Shown here piece after piece: positions 18,334 to 28,078 of a stretch of 46,608 bases of DNA. A program made the translations under genes and the position numbers. The notes beneath the pieces are model-generated. The model did not search any database and was not told where the DNA came from. It worked only from the letters and a program-made list of their open reading frames with translations. The stretch covers positions 1 to 46,608 of the forward strand of contig RXKA01000135.1 in NCBI GenBank assembly GCA_003962985.1, given 5' to 3'. Each line of letters begins with the position of its first letter. The stretch's first letter is position 1. The DNA is from Pseudomonadota bacterium (GTDB lineage: Bacteria; Pseudomonadota; Gammaproteobacteria; Burkholderiales; UBA11063).

Positions 18334-19492
18334 TACAACAGAATTATTTGCAAGTCTAACACCAGAAGAGATAGCGTTAAGTAATGAATTACAGCAAATC
18401 ATTATTCAGGAAATTGAAACCTCTGGTGGGATGATTAAATTCAGTCGCTATATGGAATTAGCATTATATTATCCACGTTTAGGATACTATTCTAATCCTT
18501 TGTTTAAATTTGGGGCTAAGGGTGATTTTATTACCGCGCCCTTAATTTCAAATGTATTTGGCTATTTGTTATCAAGGCAAATTAGCGAACTCTTTGCATT
18601 TGGTACAGCAGCTAATATTCTAGAATTTGGTGCTGGTAATGGCAAATTGGCTGTAGATATACTCTCTTCACTAGGCGATAGCATAGACCATTATTATATT
18701 ATTGAATTAAGTGCTAATTTGATTGCATGGCAAAAAGAAACTATCGCAAATAAAGTGCCACACTTAGTCGATAAAGTGCGTTGGTTGAGTGATATTCCCG
18801 ATGGATTTAATGGGGTAATTCTGGCAAATGAAGTATTGGATGCTCAACCATGTGAGTTAATTAGCTACCGTGATGGTTTGGCATATGGTCTTGGTGTTGC
18901 ATATACTAACAGTAAATTAGTTTATCAAGATTATCCGTTAAATAATCAGGATATTGTTAATACTAACAGTGTTCCTCAATTGGATTATCATGATTATGTA
19001 ACTGAGGTTCATATTGCAAATCAATTGTTTATGCGTACATTGGCTAATAAATTAGCAACTGGTGCTATTTTACTTATTGATTATGGTGTGAGTGAAAATG
19101 AGTACTATCACCCACATAAAGCACGCGGTACATTACGTGGCTTTTTCCGTCAGCATGTTATTGATGATGTTTTAATCTATCCTGGTTTAATGGATATTAC
19201 CTGTAGCGTCAATTGGAGTATGATTGCGCGTACTGCCATTGATAATGACCTTGATTTTATTGGTTATACCAATCAGGGCGGATTCTTAATTAATTGTGGT
19301 TTAGATGATGTGATGCGAGAATTACAAGTTCAATTGCCAGAAGGTCAATATTTGCAAATATCTAATCAAGTTAATAAGTTAATCTCACATAATGAGATGG
19401 GTGAGCTCTTCAAAGTATGTGGATTTAGTAAGAACTTACCACAAGATTCATGGTGTGGTTTTACCAATTTTGATCGTAGCTATGCACTATAA
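18323..19492 (+). CDS. MidA-type SAM-dependent methyltransferase
   Basis: A 389-residue member of the MidA/NDUFAF7 (DUF185) family. The mitochondrial homologue methylates an arginine of the complex I 49-kDa subunit; the bacterial substrate is not established. The SAM-binding motif I is ILEFGAGNGKLAVDI at about 90-104, followed by LANEVLDAQPCELI, LIDYGVSE and RGTLRGFFRQH, all family blocks. The start is one of three close ATGs (18314, 18320, 18323); AAGGA at 18310-18314 gives the best spacing to 18323. It overlaps the PLD gene and ends the five-gene operon that began at 15250. Confidence 0.9.
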   Translation: MVNNTTELFASLTPEEIALSNELQQIIIQEIETSGGMIKFSRYMELALYYPRLGYYSNPLFKFGAKGDFITAPLISNVFGYLLSRQISELFAFGTAANILEFGAGNGKLAVDILSSLGDSIDHYYIIELSANLIAWQKETIANKVPHLVDKVRWLSDIPDGFNGVILANEVLDAQPCELISYRDGLAYGLGVAYTNSKLVYQDYPLNNQDIVNTNSVPQLDYHDYVTEVHIANQLFMRTLANKLATGAILLIDYGVSENEYYHPHKARGTLRGFFRQHVIDDVLIYPGLMDITCSVNWSMIARTAIDNDLDFIGYTNQGGFLINCGLDDVMRELQVQLPEGQYLQISNQVNKLISHNEMGELFKVCGFSKNLPQDSWCGFTNFDRSYAL

Positions 19493-19627
19493 AAGAGAAT
19501 AAGTTTTGCTATTTACTAGTGTCATAGATAGCAATTATATTGTTATGTAATTGGTGAATTAGTCGGGGTAATACTGCATAAAAAATGTAAAATGTGGTTT
19601 ATCGCATCAATATTGGTCGCTTTTATT

Positions 19628-19644
19628 ATTGTGCGCCGCACAAT
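19628..19644. promoter_or_regulatory. Perfect 17-base palindrome upstream of the peptide transporter
   Basis: ATTGTGCG-C-CGCACAAT lies 64 bases before the POT ATG. It is GC-rich against an AT-rich background. There is no T-run after it, so an operator is more likely than a terminator. Confidence 0.5.
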
Positions 19645-19707
19645 TAGATGCTGAGGTGAATGAATCAAATTATGATAAAATCTTAGTTTGTTTCGAAAGG
19701 GGTGATT

Positions 19708-21213
19708 ATGTCTGCTACAGTAGCACATGAAAAACAAGGTTTTTGGCATATGCCAAAAGCATTCTATGCAATCTTCTTTATTGAATTTTGGGAGCGCTTT
19801 GCATTCTATGGTATGCAGGTAGTTGCCGTATTATTCTTTATCCAGAACTTTGGCCTAAAAGAATCTGAGGCTACTGATTTATTCAGTTCATTCTCTGGTT
19901 TATTATACGCACTGATGTTGATCGGTGGGTTCTTGGGTGATAAAGTACTGGGTTTACGTCGCACGTATTTACTTGGTATTATATTTTTAATTATTGGATA
20001 TGGTAGCTTTGGCTTTACCAGTAGTATTTACATGCTATATTGGGGCATGGGAATGATTTTGGTTGGAAATATCTTATTCAAAACCAATGCAGGTAATTTC
20101 GTAAGTCGTTGCTTTAAACCAAATGACCCGCGCTTAGATTCAGCATTTACTTATTTCTATATGTCAATTAATCTTGGTAGCTTCTTTAGTATGACGATGA
20201 TTCCATTTATTGCTCAAAAAACTTCATATGGTTTTGGTATTGGGCTATGTGGTATTGGTATGTTCATCGCCCTAGTTTCGTATCTATTATTACGTAAATA
20301 TTTTGTGCAAAATGATAATGATGCTGGTAAAAATGGTAGTAATGCAACTAAAGTACTATTAATGTTAGTAGTGTCAGTGGTTGGTGTTATTGCTGCTTAT
20401 TTCTTAGGTTTATTATTACGTAATCCATCTTTGTCAAGAATCTTATTATTCTCAGCAGGTGGTGTTACTTTAATTTTATTCTTTGCTGTACGTAGTAAGT
20501 TAAGATTATCTGAGCAACGCGGTTTGATGGTTGCATTGGTTCTGTTTGCCCAATCAATTTTCTTCTGGATTATTTATATGCAAATGTCAACTTCATTGAC
20601 ATTATTTGCAGTACATAATATTCGCAATGAAGTATTTGGTATCACGATTCCTCCTGAATTAACACAAAGCTTTAATCCATTATTCATCTTCATTTTGTCA
20701 CCAATTTTAGCAACTTGGTACGTGAAATCTGAAAACTCTGGTAATCCAGTATCAATTCCAAGTAAGTTTGCTGGTGGTTTGTTGGTATGTGGTATTGCAT
20801 ATTTATTGTTGTCAGCAAGTTGTTTCTTACATGATGACCAAGGTCGTATTTCAATGATTTGGTTGTTTATTGGTTATGGCTTATATTCGCTAGGTGAATT
20901 GTTGATTTCAGCTATTGGTTTATCAATGGTATCAAAACTATTCCCGTATCGTTTGGGTGGATTTGCCCAAGCTGTATGGTTCGTAGTAACAGCAGTAGGT
21001 CAAAAGCTAGGCGGTATGATGGCTGGTATGGCTGCCGTAGATGATACTAATGGTATTTCTAATATGGAAATCCTGAATGGTTATCAGCACCTATTTACTT
21101 ATATTGGTGTTGGTGCAACAGTTTTGGCAATTATCTTCTTTATCTTTGTGAAACCGCTTGCAAAAGCAATGCGTGAAGTAGCAGCAGATAAAGCATTACA
21201 TTACGAAGACTAG
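19708..21213 (+). CDS. POT-family proton-coupled di/tripeptide transporter
   Basis: A 501-residue member of the proton-dependent oligopeptide transporter family (Dtp-like, MFS fold) in the inner membrane. The N-terminal ExxERFxYYG motif is present as EFWERFAFYG, which couples protons to peptide uptake. GDKVLGLRRTYLLG (first loop) and FTYFYMSINLGSF (the PTR2 signature) follow. About 14 hydrophobic segments are visible. The ATG at 19708 is chosen over a GTG at 19702 because AAAGGGG sits 5-6 bases before it. A palindrome upstream may be its operator. Confidence 0.94.
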   Translation: MSATVAHEKQGFWHMPKAFYAIFFIEFWERFAFYGMQVVAVLFFIQNFGLKESEATDLFSSFSGLLYALMLIGGFLGDKVLGLRRTYLLGIIFLIIGYGSFGFTSSIYMLYWGMGMILVGNILFKTNAGNFVSRCFKPNDPRLDSAFTYFYMSINLGSFFSMTMIPFIAQKTSYGFGIGLCGIGMFIALVSYLLLRKYFVQNDNDAGKNGSNATKVLLMLVVSVVGVIAAYFLGLLLRNPSLSRILLFSAGGVTLILFFAVRSKLRLSEQRGLMVALVLFAQSIFFWIIYMQMSTSLTLFAVHNIRNEVFGITIPPELTQSFNPLFIFILSPILATWYVKSENSGNPVSIPSKFAGGLLVCGIAYLLLSASCFLHDDQGRISMIWLFIGYGLYSLGELLISAIGLSMVSKLFPYRLGGFAQAVWFVVTAVGQKLGGMMAGMAAVDDTNGISNMEILNGYQHLFTYIGVGATVLAIIFFIFVKPLAKAMREVAADKALHYED

Positions 21214-21228
21214 TATTTAATACCTATG

Positions 21229-21263
21229 AAATAAATAGCATGCAGTTAGCATGCTATTTATTT
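21229..21263. terminator. Bidirectional terminator between peptide transporter and racemase
   Basis: A perfect 15-bp stem (21229-21243 with 21249-21263) with a 5-base loop and AT-rich arms that give T-runs on both strands. Confidence 0.88.
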
Positions 21264-21280
21264 TTAATATGAGTAATTTA

Positions 21281-22582
21281 TTACTGTGGATTTTTAGAGC
21301 CATTTATAATTTGGTGGCGATTTTGATTACCGATCAATAATACCTGCTCTGTCACACCCATATGATTACGTTGTGAGAACTCATCCCATGTGATTTGTTG
21401 CTTACCTTGTTTACCAACCAAAACAACATCATCGCCCAATTGGATTTTGTTTTTTGGATCCTCATCTGTAATATCAATTACCACCATGTTCATTGATGTT
21501 TTACCAATCACAGGGAAGCGTTGTCCACGAATCAGCACATCAGAACTTTCTTTAAATGCATATTGCGAGAATCCTGTATCATAACCAGCACGAATAGTTG
21601 CTGTTGTCGAATAACGATCTGAGCGGGTAAATTGCATACTGTCATAATTCACTGGCGAATGTGGCGGTATATTACGCTCAATAATAGAAACTGTTGATTT
21701 GAATGCCGGCATAACTGGTTTTAAGACATGATGTGGATCTTGACGGTCATCCAAATCCTCACCATAGGTTAACGAACCAACACGTACCATGTCAAGACGT
21801 GCCCAAGGGAATTTGGCAGTTGCACCAGAATTAGCGATATGGCGAATTACTGTTGGTGGTAAGTGGAGTTGATTAATCACTGATTCAAAGATATCCATCT
21901 GATAATGTGTAGAATCTACATCGATAGGTGACTCTTGATAATCATTTGCTAGGTGACTCATGACACCAACTAGTTTTAAGTTAGGCAATGCCATGATTTG
22001 TTTCATGTCGGAGATACTTCTTACCCCCATACGTCCCATACCTGTTTCAACGTAAAGATGAATATTAATTACTACTTTGTGTTTAAGTTCTTTAGTTAAT
22101 TCTTCAGCTGTTTTAGAAATCATTTGCGCTTCTTCGAGCGATCCAGCAATTTCTTCGACATGCCAATTATTTTTAACAGCCTCGATTAATTCTAGTTTAG
22201 TAACAGGAGCAATTCTTAATAAGCGAATATGTTTACCACTTGCCTTAATTTTTGCTGCCATATATGCAAATTCATTATTATCTACCGCAGCAATATAATC
22301 CACATTAGCCTTAATTGCTTGATCGATTAGATTATTAATTCCGTGTCCATATGCATTGGACTTCATGACTACACACATCTTTACATTTGGACCAATCATT
22401 TTACGGATTTCCGCGAGGTTACTTGCATATGCTTGAGGGTCGATTTCTACATAATTCACGGGGATAGTAACCGCTGGTGCTTGTGAATACGGTGTGTCTG
22501 GTAATGGTTTTGGTGCTGCAAATGTTGCTGCTTGTAAACCACAAGTTAGTCCTAAAGCCAAAAATAAATGTTTATATTTCAT
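21281..22582 (-). CDS. Periplasmic broad-specificity amino-acid racemase (Alr/Bsr type)
   Basis: A 433-residue PLP-dependent fold-III racemase with a Sec signal peptide (MKYKHLFLALGLTCG to TFAAP), so it acts in the periplasm. The catalytic lysine is in VVMKSNAYGHG. The catalytic tyrosine is probably in AGYDTGFSQ, and GKTSMNMVVIDITD forms the C-terminal domain contact. Export and length fit the broad-spectrum racemases (Bsr) that make non-canonical D-amino acids and affect peptidoglycan remodelling, rather than cytoplasmic Alr. AAGGGA lies 7 bases before the chosen ATG; longer upstream frames are not supported. It is last of three co-directional genes. Confidence 0.88.
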   Translation of the reverse strand: MKYKHLFLALGLTCGLQAATFAAPKPLPDTPYSQAPAVTIPVNYVEIDPQAYASNLAEIRKMIGPNVKMCVVMKSNAYGHGINNLIDQAIKANVDYIAAVDNNEFAYMAAKIKASGKHIRLLRIAPVTKLELIEAVKNNWHVEEIAGSLEEAQMISKTAEELTKELKHKVVINIHLYVETGMGRMGVRSISDMKQIMALPNLKLVGVMSHLANDYQESPIDVDSTHYQMDIFESVINQLHLPPTVIRHIANSGATAKFPWARLDMVRVGSLTYGEDLDDRQDPHHVLKPVMPAFKSTVSIIERNIPPHSPVNYDSMQFTRSDRYSTTATIRAGYDTGFSQYAFKESSDVLIRGQRFPVIGKTSMNMVVIDITDEDPKNKIQLGDDVVLVGKQGKQQITWDEFSQRNHMGVTEQVLLIGNQNRHQIINGSKNPQ

Positions 22583-22601
22583 CATTAAGTCCCTTATTAA
22601 A

Positions 22602-23060
22602 TTATTGCGTACCAGCTGAACGACTATTTGGACGTCCAGTAAAATTAAGTTTAACTTCAAAAACATCATCTTTGATAGATAGATCTGTCACAGTTAGCCA
22701 CAATGGTACACCATTGTCGGATTTGACTTCACGTCCATCGGTAGTACCGGTAAATACGCCCATCAAATTGGCGTGCTTAGTCATTGGTGAGTAGTTGACA
22801 CCTCCTTGGTCTGGATCATTGGGGAAAGTTAAATAGGTTACACCAAGCCCACTTGGTGATGGGCTATTGCATTCGTAATTACTCGTTATCGTTTGAATCG
22901 TTGTGTCTGCGGGTTTTGCAATAAGGGTAGTACTATTCCCATTGTAAAAACCAAATTTTGCTGTAATCGGCGAATCTGTGTAGTTAATTATTTTAAACAT
23001 GCAATCAGCATTAGTAAGGTTAATTATCCCTAGAGATAATAAAATAAACATTTTTTTCAT
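22602..23060 (-). CDS. Small secreted protein, unknown
   Basis: A 152-residue protein with a clear Sec signal peptide (MKKMFILLSLGIINLTNA). I recognise no family. Cys20, just after the cleavage site, and Cys64 could form a disulfide in the periplasm. Alternating hydrophobic residues and many Thr, Ser and Asn suggest an all-beta fold; the tail is polar (GRPNSRSAGTQ). It lies 18 bases after the ferritin-like gene and 19 bases before the racemase, so an operon is likely. Confidence 0.7.
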   Translation of the reverse strand: MKKMFILLSLGIINLTNADCMFKIINYTDSPITAKFGFYNGNSTTLIAKPADTTIQTITSNYECNSPSPSGLGVTYLTFPNDPDQGGVNYSPMTKHANLMGVFTGTTDGREVKSDNGVPLWLTVTDLSIKDDVFEVKLNFTGRPNSRSAGTQ

Positions 23061-23078
23061 CTAAAATTACCTATGAAA

Positions 23079-23885
23079 TTAGTATGATAAGTTATATAAA
23101 CGCTCTAGTTCATTATCACTAAAGCCTGCTTTTTTGCGGTCTATTCGATTGAATGCACCACGAATTTTGGGGGCATTATATGTTTTGAATAAGTCAAAGA
23201 ACGTTTCCTCTGCATCAATCTTACGTTTACTACATTCATATTTAAACCATTTATCACCGAAAGCAACATGTTTAATTTCATCATGATGGATTTGATCTAA
23301 AATTTCGATAGCTCGTGTGTCATTAATCGTACGTAGTTTCTCTTGCATTTCAGGAACTGCATCAACGCCACGAGCTTCGAGTGTTCGTGGCACTAATGCC
23401 ATGCGTGCTAGAACATCATGCTCAGTTTTTAGTGCCATTTCCCATAGTCCATTGTGGGCACTAAAATCGCCATATGCATAACCAATCATAGCAAGGTGCT
23501 CATTTAGTAATTCAAAGTGATATACCTCTTCAAATGCTACTTGCAACCAGTTATGATAGAATTCATGAGGCATATTTTGAAAGCGATAACAAGCATCAAG
23601 AGCTAAGTTGATAGCATTAAATTCAATATGTGCTAATGCGTGTAATAAACCCGCATGACCTTCTTTACTACCCATTTTACGTTTTGGTACGTCAAGTGGA
23701 TGTACTAATTCTGGTTTGACTGGGCGACCAGCAATTGGAATACTATAGACTGGATTTAAGCTATCTTCGATACTAATTTGATGAGATGTAAGTTGGTGGT
23801 AGAGTTTTTTTGTCTCAGCATTTTTCTGTGCAATATCTTGGCACATAATTATACGATAGCAACAATCAAAAAAATTTTCTTGCAT
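23079..23885 (-). CDS. DUF455 ferritin-like protein
   Basis: A 268-residue member of the DUF455 family, a ferritin-like four-helix group related to diiron proteins. Candidate iron ligands are in AHIEFNAINLALD (about 85-97), FEEVYHFELLNEH (about 118-130) and IHHDEIKHVAFG (near 200-210), which give the EXXH-type pairs. The biological role is not established. It has no signal peptide. It is first of three co-directional genes and divergent from smc. Confidence 0.9.
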   Translation of the reverse strand: MQENFFDCCYRIIMCQDIAQKNAETKKLYHQLTSHQISIEDSLNPVYSIPIAGRPVKPELVHPLDVPKRKMGSKEGHAGLLHALAHIEFNAINLALDACYRFQNMPHEFYHNWLQVAFEEVYHFELLNEHLAMIGYAYGDFSAHNGLWEMALKTEHDVLARMALVPRTLEARGVDAVPEMQEKLRTINDTRAIEILDQIHHDEIKHVAFGDKWFKYECSKRKIDAEETFFDLFKTYNAPKIRGAFNRIDRKKAGFSDNELERLYNLSY

Positions 23886-24009
23886 AGAGTTTTATTCTGT
23901 TCATTGTGAGTTATTTACGTTGGTTATTTTAGCATATTATTTTATTAGTTATACACTTGTCTGAGGATTTATTTACATGTGGCAAAAGGTGAAGATTTAC
24001 AGTTGATAA

Positions 24010-24018
24010 TGGTATAAT
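24010..24018 (+). promoter_or_regulatory. Extended -10 promoter for smc
   Basis: TGGTATAAT (TGnTATAAT) lies 36 bases before the smc ATG. This is the third use of an extended -10 in the window. Confidence 0.55.
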
Positions 24019-24053
24019 CACGGATTATTTTATGCAAATTTTTCTAGGTGTTT

Positions 24054-27000
24054 ATGAGATTACAGCAGATTAAATTATCTGGTTTCAAATCCTTTGTTGA
24101 TAGCACAGCAATTGAGGTTTATGGTCAATTGGTGGGTGTGGTAGGACCCAACGGTTGTGGTAAATCTAATGTGATTGATGCTGTCCGTTGGGTACTCGGG
24201 GAATCGTCAGCACGTCAATTACGTGGTGAGTCGATGCTTGACGTAATCTTTAATGGTTCAATTAAACGTAAACCTGTTTCACGTGCGACAGTTGAATTAA
24301 TCTTTGATAATAGCCAGAAATTATTGCAAGGTCTATGGAATACCTACGATGAAATATCAATTAAACGCTTAATTTCACGTCAAGGCGAATCAATTTATTA
24401 TATAAATAATCAACAAGTTCGACGTAAAGATATTACGGATTTATTTCTTGGTACTGGTGTTGGAACCAAGGGATATGCGGTTATTGAACAGGGTATGATT
24501 AGTAAGATTATTGAATCTAAGCCAGAGGATTTACGGCAATATGTTGAAGAAGCCGCTGGTGTTTCCAAGTACCGTGAGCGTCGTCGAGAAACGTTATTGC
24601 GTCTGGGTGATACTGCGGAAAATTTGCAACGCTTGGAAGATATCCACAGTGAAATTATTAAGCAATTAGGTACCCTGCAAGAGCAAGCCCGCGTAGCTAC
24701 CATTTATCAAAGCTTAACTCAAGAGTTACGCGATTCGCAAATTTTGGTTTTAGCGCTTAAGATTAGAGATGCGAATCAAACGTTAAATGATGCGAATCAA
24801 TTTATTCGGCATTGTGAAGATGAATTACGGGTATTGGGTTATCAGCTAGAGGAAATTAATCAACAGATTAACATTGAGCAAGAAGTAAGAACCAATAAAG
24901 AACTTGAATTAAATAGCTTAGTTGAAAAATTTAATGAAACAAGAACTCAGCTTGCACGAGTTGAAGAGCGTTTTCGCCATTATAGTGATTTACTCAAACG
25001 TTTTGAGAATGAATCATTAAATTTAGCGCAACGCGAAACAGACATTAATCAGGAAATAGCGACGCTTGAGGATGAATTAGTTGTATTGGCAGAGCAACGT
25101 AATGAGATAAAATTTGAATTAGATGAATTAGATCTAAGTCGTGATGACCTGCACATTACGGTAGAAGAGAAACAGGAAGCATATAATGTAATTGCAGAAC
25201 AAGTAAATAATCGTCAAGAGATAATCAATTCATTACGACATGAGCTAGACTTATTGACCAATACATTAACCCATAAGCGTCAGCAGAAACAAACATTATC
25301 AACAAGACAAGCAAAATTACAGGAAGAAGCTCACGAATTAGATTTTGATCAAAACTATCATTTTATTCGTGAGGAAATTGAGCTAATTAATGATGAGCTA
25401 ATTAATGACGAAATTACACTTGATGCTAAAAATGTAAAGCTTGATGAGTTGTCATTAGTATTAAAAAAGCTACACCATGATAACAATTCAATTAATCAAC
25501 AAGTGGCAACTATAACGGGTAAGATACATGCATTAAAACAATTGGTAGGTAATCCATCTAATCGTGATGTTTCAGCTGAGTTTAATCATCTACCAGAGAT
25601 TTGGCAACAATTAGATGTTGCGGTGGGTTATGAATTAGCCTTAGAAAGTGTTTTAAATCACTTTTTGCATGCGAAAGTGGTTGATAAAGCATTTAATCTA
25701 ACTCATGTGCCAACTGAAAAACTTTGCTTATGGAGAATTAGTAATAGCGATTATCAGCCAAATTTAGCGAGCTTAGCTAATTATGTACAGCTAAAAGATA
25801 TTAAATTAGCTAATATTTATAATTTATTAAACCAAGTTTATCTCATTGATGCTGTAGATAATTGTCAGAATTTACCTACTGGCACAATTGGAGTAACTTT
25901 AGATGGGCATCTCGCAACACTTGATTATGTGATTTATAATCCAACATACGGTGAACAGAATATTTTGCAATTGAAGCAACAATTAGAGCTACTTGAACAA
26001 GAACATGATAAGCTACAGCAGCAATTAGATACTTTGGCAGAGCAATTGCGCGAGAAACAGAATCTTGATGTGCAAATTCGTAATGATATTTCTAGTCTTG
26101 AAGCGAAACGTTTGCGAATGACGAATAAGCGTCATGAATTACAGTTAGAATTTACCAAACAAGAGCAGATTTATTTACAAAACCAGCGCCATCAAGAACG
26201 TATTCAAAAAGAGCTATTAATAGTTGTTCAAGATCTGTTGCATCTTAATGAAGATATTGATGATTTAGAAATTCAGTTGGAAGATAAACAGATTGGTTAC
26301 GAAGAAGTAGCGAAAGCCAACCAAGACATTGAATTACAGAAAGTGGAAGCTGAAACATCATTGCAATTAGTGAAGAATCGCTTACAAGAATTGGATAGTC
26401 GTGCCAATAAATTAATTGTCGATAATCAATTACTTGGTCAGCAAATTCAGCATGCACATGAATTGATTTCTGATAAACGTTTACAATTACAGGCAGCAAA
26501 GCAAAAATTACAAGAGCTAACTAGTGAACGTGAAGAGTGCAACAACAATGAACAAGCGCAAGAAATAATCTTATTACAGGAAAAGATTAGTTCCCTTGCT
26601 GCAAGCATGCAAGTAGTACAAAAAGAACTTGATGATCAATCCAATAAATTATTGACCTTGAAAAATAAAGCTGGGTGCATAAATAGTAGTTATCAGCGTA
26701 ATTTGGAGAAAATTAATAATACTAAATTTAGGCAACAAGAGCAAAATATTTTACTTTCGACCTATAACGAACAATTAATTAAAAATAAAGTTGATGGTGA
26801 AACGTTGGCTGATTTGGCGACAGAATCTAGTGTTGGCTTGGATGAACTAAATCAAAAAATTAATCAGTTGGAATCCGAAATTGCTGCTTTGGGTTTGGTA
26901 AATCTAAAAGCTATAGAGGATCTAGCACAGTCGGGCGCAAAAGAACAAGAGTTATTAACGCAAATTAATGATTTACAGACTGCGAAATTGACGTTAGAGC

Positions 27001-27512
27001 AAGCTATTGAACATATTGATGGTGAGACGCGTAAATTATTGCAAGCCACCTTTGATAGTCTAAATGAAGCAATTGTTGTCTATTTTAGAACCTTGTTTGG
27101 TGGTGGTAATGCTCGTCTAGCACTAACAGATAAAGATATCCTGCAAGCAGGGATTCAAATTTATGCTGAACCACCTGGTAAAAAAAATGCGACAATCCAT
27201 TTACTCTCTGGTGGTGAAAAAGCCTTAGCAGCCATGAGTTTTGTTTTTGCACTATTTAGTTTGAATCCGGCGCCATTTTGTTTACTTGATGAAGTTGATG
27301 CTCCTCTTGATGATGCAAATACGCAGCGGTTTTGTAATTTAGTACAGGAGTTATCCGCAAAAACTCAATTTGTTTATATTTCGCATAACCGATTAGCAAT
27401 GGAAATGGCTGATCAGTTGGTAGGGGTTACGATGCAAGAAAAAGGTGTATCGACTGTTGTAAGTGTCAGTCTGGTAGATGCGGTAAAACATGCCGAACCA
27501 GCTATAAATTAA
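24054..27512 (+). CDS. smc: Chromosome segregation protein SMC
   Basis: A 1152-residue SMC ATPase, the core of the SMC-ScpAB condensin that organises and segregates the chromosome. Walker A (GPNGCGKSNVIDAVRWVLGE) is at about 30-49. The ABC signature LLSGGEKALAAMSFVFAL and Walker B CLLDEVDAPLDD are near the C-terminus. Long coiled coils flank a hinge at about 500-640. The ATG at 24054 is preferred over an in-frame GTG at 24048 because TAGGTG falls just before it. ScpA and ScpB are not in the window. Presence of Smc argues against an enteric-type gammaproteobacterium with MukBEF. Confidence 0.96.
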   Translation: MRLQQIKLSGFKSFVDSTAIEVYGQLVGVVGPNGCGKSNVIDAVRWVLGESSARQLRGESMLDVIFNGSIKRKPVSRATVELIFDNSQKLLQGLWNTYDEISIKRLISRQGESIYYINNQQVRRKDITDLFLGTGVGTKGYAVIEQGMISKIIESKPEDLRQYVEEAAGVSKYRERRRETLLRLGDTAENLQRLEDIHSEIIKQLGTLQEQARVATIYQSLTQELRDSQILVLALKIRDANQTLNDANQFIRHCEDELRVLGYQLEEINQQINIEQEVRTNKELELNSLVEKFNETRTQLARVEERFRHYSDLLKRFENESLNLAQRETDINQEIATLEDELVVLAEQRNEIKFELDELDLSRDDLHITVEEKQEAYNVIAEQVNNRQEIINSLRHELDLLTNTLTHKRQQKQTLSTRQAKLQEEAHELDFDQNYHFIREEIELINDELINDEITLDAKNVKLDELSLVLKKLHHDNNSINQQVATITGKIHALKQLVGNPSNRDVSAEFNHLPEIWQQLDVAVGYELALESVLNHFLHAKVVDKAFNLTHVPTEKLCLWRISNSDYQPNLASLANYVQLKDIKLANIYNLLNQVYLIDAVDNCQNLPTGTIGVTLDGHLATLDYVIYNPTYGEQNILQLKQQLELLEQEHDKLQQQLDTLAEQLREKQNLDVQIRNDISSLEAKRLRMTNKRHELQLEFTKQEQIYLQNQRHQERIQKELLIVVQDLLHLNEDIDDLEIQLEDKQIGYEEVAKANQDIELQKVEAETSLQLVKNRLQELDSRANKLIVDNQLLGQQIQHAHELISDKRLQLQAAKQKLQELTSEREECNNNEQAQEIILLQEKISSLAASMQVVQKELDDQSNKLLTLKNKAGCINSSYQRNLEKINNTKFRQQEQNILLSTYNEQLIKNKVDGETLADLATESSVGLDELNQKINQLESEIAALGLVNLKAIEDLAQSGAKEQELLTQINDLQTAKLTLEQAIEHIDGETRKLLQATFDSLNEAIVVYFRTLFGGGNARLALTDKDILQAGIQIYAEPPGKKNATIHLLSGGEKALAAMSFVFALFSLNPAPFCLLDEVDAPLDDANTQRFCNLVQELSAKTQFVYISHNRLAMEMADQLVGVTMQEKGVSTVVSVSLVDAVKHAEPAIN

Positions 27513-27535
27513 ATAACTAATAAGGTAATTATAAA

Positions 27536-28078
27536 ATGCAGTTAGAATTAAATGGAAATTTTAAAGGTAAATGCCTTGTTGCTATGCCTAATATTCAGGA
27601 TGATATGTTTCGTGATAGTGTTATTTATATAGCCGAACATAATACTATCGCAGGTGCGGTAGGTGTTATGATAAATAAAAATCTAACCGATAAACAAAGT
27701 GATATTAGTATTGAGATAGTTAATAAAGAATGGCAACATTTGCCACTTTATTTGGGTGGCCCAGTTGAATTGTCATCAGGATTTATTTTATATAGTGATG
27801 ATAGTGATAATTTAATGTTAAGCGGTAGTCGGCAAACATTAAAAAAACAGGCTGAAATTACTACATTACAACCACTTATGCTAACAGCAGGTTATTGCAT
27901 GTGGGAAACTTTGCAACTTGAACGAGAAGTAAAATTTAATAACTGGCTTGTAGTTGATAATATTGTTGCTCATTTGATTAATAAAGTTGCACCAGCAGAA
28001 CGTTATCAAGAGGCATTGAAAATAGCTGGTGTTAATAATTTAGCTAATTTTGATTTTAGTGGTGGTGGTAATGCTTGA
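27536..28078 (+). CDS. UPF0301 (AlgH/YqgE) family protein
   Basis: A 180-residue protein of the YqgE/AlgH family, conserved but without a firm biochemical role. Typical blocks are FKGKCLVAMPNIQDDMFRDS near the start, GVMINKNL, LGGPVELSSGFIL and LTAGYCMWETLQLE. It lies 23 bases after smc and overlaps ruvX by 8 bases, so all three are likely one operon. The yqgE-ruvX pair is very common in proteobacteria. Confidence 0.93.
   Translation: MQLELNGNFKGKCLVAMPNIQDDMFRDSVIYIAEHNTIAGAVGVMINKNLTDKQSDISIEIVNKEWQHLPLYLGGPVELSSGFILYSDDSDNLMLSGSRQTLKKQAEITTLQPLMLTAGYCMWETLQLEREVKFNNWLVVDNIVAHLINKVAPAERYQEALKIAGVNNLANFDFSGGGNA

Noticed and set aside
24410..24703. 97-codon minus-strand frame in smc
   Set aside because: It is antisense to the conserved SMC head domain, with no ribosome site or recognisable product.
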